DNA of 64,000 nucleotides from Acanthochlamys bracteata. Its lineage: Eukaryota > Streptophyta > Magnoliopsida > Pandanales > Velloziaceae. The position numbers and the translations under genes are program-made. The notes beneath the pieces were generated by a model, which saw only the letters and a list, made by a program, of their open reading frames with translations, was not told the DNA's origin and made no database searches. Shown here in pieces: positions 55,726 to 64,000 of this stretch (positions are counted from its first letter, which is position 1; each line of letters begins with the position of its first letter). Where the stretch lies: contig CM034128.1 in assembly GCA_019914995.1 (NCBI GenBank), positions 4,590,501-4,654,500 of the forward strand, read 5' to 3'.

Positions 55726-58700
55726 AGCACACGCTGGTGTCGATGTTAGTTAAGAAGCATAAGAAGCACTGATCTTGTTGTCCATGGCTAGTTGATGCTT
55801 CCTGTTCAAATGCAATGTTAGTGTTGTAACGAAGATTTTCAACAATGTTTGCTCCACATACTGAAAGCTGCTTGCGTCGCTATTAACTCAACAACACTGA
55901 AGTTACGCGCTTAAGCATGCACTGCAAACAGTTCAGAAATCAGAATCATATGATATGAAACGTTGGCAGCAACATATGTCTGGTCCTACTAGTATTTGGC
56001 AAGCACGGTGTTATGAACATTTTGTATAATTATTTCTCAAAAAGAAAAAAACTTTTGGCATGATTGGTGGCTGATTGTGGTTGATATATATACCAATTAT
56101 CTAGGGATGGAGCTGTTCTGCGGCAATTTTACATCATGATAGTCTGTTACGTTCTTGCTGCAACCATTCACCATTCCTTGCAAGCCGCCTTACCTTCAAA
56201 ATTTTCATTAATGTATATAGAAGCATGGAGGTTAAACTTTGTGTTAGTTTAACCTTATGAATGACATACTTAAAATTAAAGTTATTATTGAAGCGGATAT
56301 TTTAATGTAAATAAAATTCAAATAAATAAAAAAGTAAAGCCGATATTAAAATCAAAACAAACAATTTCAGTAATTTCATAAAAGCTGTCGACTTATACGG
56401 AGGTAAATAAACATTCGAAACATCACAAGAAAATGAAAGTTTAAATGCACCATGTTTTAAAATGCTTATAAAATAAAATTTTTCTAAAATAAAAAAAATC
56501 TCACTACGTAAAATTTTTTTACATTTTCTAAATTTTTAAATAAATTTTTTATATATTTATAAAATATGTATTAAAAAATATATAATTAAAAATTAAGAAA
56601 CTATTTTTTTGATAAGTAATACCAAAGAAGACTTTAAGTGATTCGTTAAACACTTTATCAAGAGTAAAGTCTATTAATCTTATCAAAATTGCTACAAAAT
56701 AAACACTACTCTCCACCTAACACTCTAGTCTAACCGGTTTTCTTCTCCGGAAGGAATAGCAACAACCTCCTAAACTCCCAAGTCTTTGTGGCTGCAAGTT
56801 TAGTCAAAGGCTTGTGCAAATCTATAGTTCTTATAAGATTAGATCACCCAACAAAGCTTAACCAAACCCTTCTTACCAAGTGCAATTCGTACTCACACTA
56901 ATTCAAGCGTGGTTTACAATCCTCCTCTCATAAATACAAGAATACGACCACTCTTAATAAACTTAATAAAAAATAGGTAAAGGATCAAAAGGAAATGCTA
57001 AGGATGTTTTTTCTTAATTTGGCTCAAGAAATAAGTATAGAGTAGTAGAGGTCGGTTCAGTTCATGTATGCTCTTTCTGTATTGTTGTTCTTTCCTACCA
57101 CTGTTTGTAATTTTTCTTCTTCTTCTTCGTATATTTCTCTTCTCTAATTTGAATCTTGCCTGTTTAAAGGGAAGATTTGGGTAAGCTATAAATTTAGAAC
57201 TTTTAATCAAAAATTGCTGTTTAAAAATTTTTGTTGAAAAAAGTAATTGTAAAGTTTTTTCTAAAAGACTACTTTTTTTAAATTCTTTTTAACTCTTTTT
57301 GAATAAATTTTACTGTTTAAAATTTTTTCTTAAAAAATATGTAAAGATATATTTGGCTAAGCTTAAAGCCGTGCAACTTTTATGTTTCACTTGTTCATTG
57401 CTTTGAGGTTGTTGGTTGATTATTACTGTAGATGCTATGTTTCACTCGTGCGACTTACGGTAGTTGTCCATTACGAATAAGGTGATGCGATCTGGTTTTC
57501 TCCTGATGTTTCATGGATCTTCGCTTAGGAAGCTTAGAGATAAATGAAGAGCTTTGTTGTTTTGTTATTTTGAGATGTGGGGTTGATTACTCCTGCAGAT
57601 GGTTTAATTATTTCATACGCAACAGTTGTTCCTCCTGAATTGATATTAGTTGTTTGCTTGCATTTCTGTTTGAGTTGCTTGTGTAAGATTTATTAACTCA
57701 AAGAAGGTTGATTCTAAATTGCTTCAAGAAGAAATCAAAATGTTCTTAGTTCACGGCATCATTGAAATTGGCTATAAGCTTATTTCTGTCTTATCAAGTT
57801 GTGATTGCCGTAGTCCCTGTGCCAAAAATTATATGCATGAAACTTAAACTCACAAACTTGGTTCTGCTCCATTAAATCTAAGGTCATCATATTCTTTGCT
57901 ACCATTTGCAGGAATGTATACTTTTCTTTTTTGTTGGTTTTAGTTTGCCATGTAAAACAAGAAGAATGATTTACGTTGGTTAAGAGAAACACGTAATATA
58001 CTCTGCTAGAATTAGAATGCAACACTTTTCATTGAAACGATTCAACCTAAAGATTTCTGGTTAGAGTGACGCACAGTGGGTGGTAATGAAATTGCAAACG
58101 AAATACAGTACGACTATGAATATTATATTCATATTAATTTTTTTAAATTTATTCTGAAATTACTAGATTATTTATGACTTATTTTTATTTTCAAAGTTTG
58201 TTAATATTTGCCTGTATTAATTGTTTACTATTTAGTTACTACTTATTCACTATTTATTTACTATATAGATCATAACCACAAAATATTTATATAATTAATT
58301 AAATTTTTAAAATGTTACTCAAAATAATTATTAATTTATAATAATAATAAGCTTGTATTAATTTTATAAATATTATATAAGGAAATATTAATAGTTTTAT
58401 AATACATAAAATAGATTTAAAATATATCAATTATTAAATATTTAAGAGTATTTTTAGGCATTATATACCGCATTTAAAAATAAGTATAAAAGCTTCATCA
58501 AATACTATTTTCAACTTTAAGTATCAAACAATATACAATAAAAATTCATTCAATCGCTTTTCAATATAAAACTATTTTTCTAGCAAAAATTTGACAACCG
58601 CTTAAAACACTAAAAACATATTTATAACAAAAGTTAAAAGCTTCAGCACAGCGAAGTGGAGGCTTAATCTATTAGAGTTGTAGACTCTCTCTTTCTGGCA

Positions 58701-59823
58701 AGCAGGAGGTGTGAGTGCCGGTAATCCTATCATAAGGCTTGTCAAGGAGTATTCATCAGTTTCAAACATCTGGATGTGGCTGAAGAATAGAACCAGGATG
58801 CGATCATAATGCGATATGCGTTATTTTCCAGAGACAAATAGTGATTCACCACTGTTTTTGTATGCAGAAGCACTTTTGAGCAAGAAAGGCCTTTCAAAGT
58901 GCAAGGAAACCAAGCTGCAGAGTGGTACCAAGTGAAAACAGCTTCAGGTCAGAGTGGTACCCTATGCGGCTTGCAGCCTTAAAATAAAGTTTTCATAAGA
59001 TTAGCATTTTTTGGATAGTATCATAAGTGTAGCATATAGTATTAAACATCAAGATGTAGCGCTGAAATTTCAAAAGTGAAATTGTAAATGAGTATGATGT
59101 ACATCACTATAAAGCAGTCTTGGAAGTTTTCCAAGACCACCAATGAAAATGTGTTTGTCCATCACAAGCAACCACTTCAACAATAGTTTCTAGCATCATC
59201 AAGTGTAAAACAACAGGAAAGTTTCTTTTCTGAAAAAGAGATGCTCGTGAGTTGGGGCTCTCTGTTAAACGATATCAAAGACCAGCTAAGAATAACACCA
59301 ATTTGTCTGATGACCTCAACCAAAATAATCTAACTTCGTCTGATGCAAAGTGAGCCTGGTGATTTCGTTCCATCCTGAAACCAAGATCTGTTTTTCTCAT
59401 AGATATGGATCTTCAAGAGGAACTGAAACATTCCAGAAAATACATTTCCGAAGGTTGCTTAGAAGTACGACTTTGGTCAGTAAAAGTCATCTGGTACTGA
59501 ATTCATCATTGCTCTGACTACCAGGTTCGCTGCTCGTTATCTGGTATCAAACCGCTATCGCCCTTCTTATCTATACACCCTTCAGCAACAAATGAGAACA
59601 TAATAACATGCTTGAAAAGTCTGAACTTCAAGGATTTCCAGGGAAACGTCAACAAACTTCAAAATGCTCATTCTCTAAGATCCTCTAGAACAGTTGCTTG
59701 TTGAAGCAAAACTTTTAAATCTCCCATAGAGGTGCCACTTCAATAAATTTAAGGCAAGACAATGAGATCATCTTTATGTCAGCACAGAAATCCAGTACAC
59801 AATGCGGGCTGGAGATAAGATAC
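55726..59823. other. Gene-poor spacer
   Basis: No gene recognised in about 4.1 kb. A family 1 MITE in plus orientation lies at about 56450-56620 (AAATGCTTATAAAATAAAAT, then AATCTCACTACGTAAAATTT). 56990-57250 is pyrimidine-rich. 58080-58640 is very AT-rich. 58660 onwards is unique and may hold downstream sequence of the minus-strand MARF1-like gene, including its 3' UTR near 59500-59823. Confidence 0.4.
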
Positions 59824-62800
59824 TCAATTCTGTAATTGTGAACCCTTTGCATTTTCTAAGGTGTTCAGTATGCTATCCACAAACCTTTTATCATCTCCAG
59901 TTTCCTTCACAAACTGTCTCCTATAAGGCTTGTATGATGGCCTCTTCAAAGCTGGAGTCTGCTGATATGTATTCTTTTCTGAATTGCATCTAGAGCAATC
60001 TACAAGACCATCAACAGCTTGAAGTTGATCCTTTTCATCAATTTCTCTACTACTTTTAAATGACTCAAGAACTTGCAGAAGTGAGCTTTGTTCAACACTC
60101 TGTTCATCTGAATTGTCAACTGGGGAAGGAGAGTCATTATCTGAATCAGTATAATCTTCCTCTGAAATTAAGGCTTCTTTGTAATCCAACTCCACCTGGC
60201 TTCCACTAATATCTTCTGAACTCTCTGATCTTGATACAGGCCCCAACTCATCCCAGGTGGGATCATCACAACTAAAAGGACCATTGTTCTCCAAGTTACT
60301 GACAAGCCCTTTCTTATCTTCATCACTATCAGTTTCATCCATAAATTCCTCCCTACTTGAGTTTGAGTTGACTTTTCCAGCAGGCAGTATATATGATGAT
60401 TCTACCCTTGCGTCACGCATAATTTGTAACAGTGACGCAAGCTTTGGATAACCGAGCATTTGGTGATCCAGAACATACCCATACCTTTGAAGAAAAGTCG
60501 GTTTAAAGATGCTCATGTTAAATCCATCTGGATGCTCCTTTAAAAGATCAAGTAAGAGCTTATGGCAGTCAGACAATATTTCCACTCTTTTAAGAGGATT
60601 CTTCTCCATATTCTGGTCAGCAACACCATCAGTCAAGCTAGCAGTGCCAACAGATGCAAGGTTCTGTTCTTGCTTATCTTGTTCTGATACAGACAGGGGT
60701 ACCTTATCTATGAAGAGAGAACTCAAACCATTGGATCCATTTGCTTGAGATGGAAAACACCTTTTGGGCGGCATGATGAGCTTGAATGGGTACATCTCTT
60801 GAGGACACTCCTGCACCCATTTTCTCTCAGAAATCAACATATTAACCAAATGCAAAATGTGATTTTCTCTAAGGCTCTTAATAATCCATGGACCTTGCAT
60901 CCTCAGCCCATGAATTAGCTCTTCCCTGGTGAAAACAACATAGACATGAGGTACTAAAATGTCAGGTAACCACCAGTTAATATTAGCATAGAAAGAAGAG
61001 AGACCATGAGCGAAGGTGCTTGCCAAGAATATGAAATGAGAAGACTGTCCTTTACTTGGGAATTAGATATGGGAAGACTATTCCTTACTTGGAATTAGAT
61101 CTTACCTTGTTCTTGATTTCCATATAATATCAGACCCCTTGACAGTTTTGAAGTATGACTCGAGAGTATCCCAAAAGTGAGAATTTAAAAACAAATCATG
61201 AGTTTCTGGCTGACATTTTCCTTGACCTGAAGCTTTATTATCCTCTTTAGGCAAACCAGAATCAGGATCTTTGTTGACCTTGTGAACAGGTACCTGATTT
61301 TTCTCAACCATTTCTGAACTAGATTCCCAGAATTTTAATCTGCTAAATATTTGACTTAATAAAGACTGCCTCAGAGGATCTTCTAAATGGACTTGCATTG
61401 TTTGAAATGATTTTTCTGGTGTAAATTCACTTGCACCTAAAGAACTTGAAGCCGGGTCTGGCATTCTAATTTTTGATGGGACTGCCTTCTTGTCAGCTAT
61501 AAATTTATCAGTCTGATTTCTCTTATCCTGGATTGCTGCTGAACTATCAGAAGCTTTATCTGTGGTGAGATCCATATCAGAAGAATTACCTTTACTGCTA
61601 GAATCCGAATCTTTATTAGCTGTCAAGGATTTCCAAATCCTCTTGAAGAACCCCACTTTTGCTCCATCATTATGGTCAATGGTTGAAGCAAATTCTCTAC
61701 CTTCTTCAGCTGTTTGATTAGGAGCAACAGGTGTCTCCGGGGAATTAGGATTGACCAGATGTTTAGAGCCAATATGAGGTTCGGATGGTGCAGGTTTAGG
61801 ACGACCTAATAATCTCCATATCCTTTTCACTCTTCCAACTTCTGCTACATCCTGACCTTCATTGGAAATTGAAGAGCTGACTGAAGTTTCTTTGGAGTTG
61901 GAAGATGATTCTGCAGCACTAACTGGGGGAGCTGGAAGCTGTGATGATGATATTTTGAGATTTGGTTGTGGAGCATGATCTTTGCATGAATCGGCGCCTT
62001 CATTCTCAGAAATAGCTTTCATGCTGGCTTCAGCTAACCTAAGTACTCTCTTTTGAGCAGGAACTACCAGCTGCTGTCCCTCACTTGAAGGATGTGGTAT
62101 AAACTTTAAGATTCTAGGCATTGAAGAAAGAAGATTTGAGAACTTCTTGTGCCCAAAAAAGTCTTTATCCATACTCACACTGTTTCTTTTAAGCTCTGCT
62201 CGGAGCTCTGGAAGACTTATACCTTCAGGATAAGAGTGTACTATTTGACGGATCCCATTAGCTACTGATTTGGGAATAGGACGAGGCTTAATTTCAGATA
62301 TTTGTTCCATGCCTTCATCTGGTTGAGAGTGTATTGGTTGCTCCACTTCCATGAATGGGTCATCAAGAAATCCTTTGTAGTGGCCATACCAAGATCCATA
62401 GGTCCCATCTGGAGGGTGATTAAAATGCTTGACACTTACACTTTCTCCCCTGACCAAACCATCCCAAGGCCACATGATTGTTGCAGCGCTGCAGAGGACT
62501 TCCGAAGCACTATCCTTGCTGGCAAGGAGTATGTTGTAGTTGCTCATTCGCAATCTGTGTAGAATGTTAGCGAAGTCCCTATCCCCAGAAATTAAGAAAA
62601 AATGCATTGGGGGAGGATTCTGAGAAACCCAATAGACAAGATCAGCCATGAAGAACCTGTCCGAACTGTTTTTTCCACCTGCACCAACGAATTGGGAAGT
62701 TACAAACTGTGCAGCTGGTATGTCAGTATGATCGAGAAAAATTTTGCACACCACCCAAATCTGAGTATGAAAGTGATATTTCTACTCAGACTTTAAGAAA

Positions 62801-64000
62801 CAAATCTCCAAGTACAGTTGTCTAAGGTATAGCTATCTTTAGATGAAAGGAAATTAGAAAAGAAGGTAGAAATCCCAAAATGAATCCCATGTAAAGGGCG
62901 AAATCGTTAAAAACCCAGGAAAAAAGGAAAACTAAGCTCTGAAGACCATCACAGAAAGTAGTCAGGGCTCAAGGAAAAAAAAATGAAAAGAAAAGAACAA
63001 TAGTGTAAGTTATGAACTTCCTTGTTCCTTGTATGTATTAAGAGATGAGGAATTTATACCTTTATGATAAATCACTTCAGCTAATGATGAAACCATAAAA
63101 ATGAAATAGAACTGAGAAGAACCAAAGCAATAAGAAAAAACTAGTTATAAATCGTTGCAGTACTACAACTTCTTTATTTCTAGATAATAACAATAATAAT
63201 AATAGTACTAGTATTAGTAATATAATAATAATTAATAACAATAATAACAATTATGACTAACAATAACAACAACAATATTAATAACAATAATAATAATAAC
63301 ATAAAAATAATAATAACAATGATAACACAATCGACTTTAAAGAAAACCTACTGAGCACTTTACAAATGTGCAAAATTTTCTTGTACCTTATAGGTGTAGA
63401 TGCAACCACACAAAATTCGAGATAAGCAACAAACATTTCTAAAAGCATTCACTAAATTCCTACATGAGCCATTTTCAGACTCCTGCAGTCAATTAGTGGA
63501 GAGAATGTAAAAGAGCTTGACGCACATAAAATCTTTGAATTACCTACAACAATGATTTTTATAGATAATAACCTTTTCTATCAGTTAATTCTACATTTTC
63601 AAATTTATTTTCCCTGCATTTACCAAAAAAGTTTAAATTTGCAGCTGATCATAAAACTAAAAACCAAAACAGAAATAGAACTTCAAAGATCATCTATGAT
63701 GAAATACTTTTCAGATAAATTAAAGACAACATCAAATCAGAGAAAGGTTCAAAACGGCAACATTTGGTAATCACTTCATTCTACATTTCAAAACCTTTCC
63801 CTACATTCCCAGATTAAAACTTCAAAATTTTACGCGATCGCATAGCTAACAAACCAAACAGAAATAAGAAACTGTGAATCATTAATCTATGAAACTAAAA
63901 TCAGACAAAGATTGAAACACAAACTGTGCGGGACGTGTGTAAGACAGACTCCGGTAGACGTAAGCGCTTCTTGAGTTGATCGAGAAAGCTGAGCAACATC
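59824..64000 (-). CDS. NYN-domain and LOTUS/OST-HTH protein, MARF1-like (5' end outside window)
   Basis: A probable RNA-binding nuclease-like regulator. Animal MARF1 cleaves or represses mRNAs through an NYN ribonuclease-like domain and LOTUS repeats; plant relatives are little studied. Three exons are visible: 63925-64000 (partial), 61106-62678 and 59824-60925, together 917 codons in frame. The first ends LSRSTQEALTSTG, LTHVPH; the second opens SGKNSSDRFFMADLVYWVSQ followed by NPPPMHFFLISGDRDFANIL, the NYN active region with its acidic residues (GDRDF). A LOTUS domain follows (KPRPIPKSVANGIRQIVHSY, LPELRAELKRNSVSMDKDFF), then a long Ser-rich disordered region, a wHTH-like segment (RTREELIHGLRMQGPWIIKS, LRENHILHLVNMLISERKW) and a second LOTUS (CHKLLLDLLKEHPDGFNMSI, GYPKLASLLQIM). 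An acidic C-terminal tail ends LENAKGSQLQN. The N terminus of the NYN domain is beyond 64000. Confidence 0.88.
63182..63330. repeat. Compound AAT/AAC microsatellite
   Basis: Interleaved AAT, AAC and TAT triplets fill about 150 bases within the first visible intron of the MARF1-like gene. It is impure, so probably old. Confidence 0.8.

Noticed and set aside
58910-58970. Direct repeat CAGAGTGGTACC twice within about 40 bases
   Set aside because: Too short and isolated to suggest an array or a regulatory module.
60257-60748. Plus-strand frames inside the MARF1-like last exon and similar frames at 62302-62796
   Set aside because: They are antisense shadows of a long, well supported coding exon.
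1-64000. Biosynthetic gene cluster or other linked multi-gene system
   Set aside because: Peroxidase, FAD monooxygenase and thioredoxin are oxidoreductases in one window, but they are tens of kilobases apart, of unrelated pathways and interspersed with housekeeping genes.

Overview
This window is nuclear DNA from a flowering plant, most likely a eudicot. The genes are spliced with GT-AG introns, the spacers are very AT-rich and full of small DNA transposons, and the proteins are plant-specific families: class III peroxidase, y-type thioredoxin, ABA/stress/ripening protein, phytocyanin and egg-cell EC1. I cannot name the species. There is no operon, CRISPR array or organelle insertion.

Layout. 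1-3.1 kb: pyrimidine-rich repeats, a SINE-like element, miniature transposons and a badly decayed hAT transposase. 3.2-4.9 kb (-): a PRX12-like class III peroxidase. 5.7-8.3 kb: a probable non-autonomous DNA element with gene-like interior. 10.5-12.2 kb (-): unidentified exon-like pieces and a broken glutaredoxin-domain gene. 13.4-17.8 kb (+): ASHH1/SDG26-type histone methyltransferase, complete in ten exons. 18.7-19.05 kb (+): a frameshifted EC1-like gene. 20.4-24.1 kb (-): MAK16 ribosome-biogenesis gene with an apparent one-base deletion. 26.0-28.5 kb (+): thioredoxin y. 29.0-31.5 kb (+): SMYD-like MYND/SET protein. 34.8-35.5 kb (+): ASR protein with ABRE-type promoter motifs. 36.7 kb (-): tRNA-Ile(AAU). 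39.1-40.6 kb (-): zeaxanthin-epoxidase-like FAD monooxygenase. 42.1-43.3 kb (-): a MED26-like remnant joined to a copied fragment of that monooxygenase. 44.6-48.0 kb: a large inverted-repeat element carrying a degenerate tandem array. 49.3-52.4 kb (+): group A bZIP factor (GBF4-like). 54.7-55.7 kb (+): non-copper phytocyanin. 59.8-64 kb (-): NYN/LOTUS MARF1-like RNA-regulatory protein, cut by the window edge.

The genes are ordinary, separately transcribed chromosomal genes and I see no single pathway or new molecular system. Two SET-domain genes and a thioredoxin y lie close together, in an arrangement that recalls Arabidopsis chromosome 1. The most informative features are genome dynamics: gene decay (hAT, glutaredoxin, EC1, MED26), a local gene-fragment duplication, at least two families of AT-rich miniature elements (one with about 15 copies), and a transposon with internal tandem repeats. 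Exon boundaries below were read by eye from splice consensus, frame continuity and protein family resemblance.
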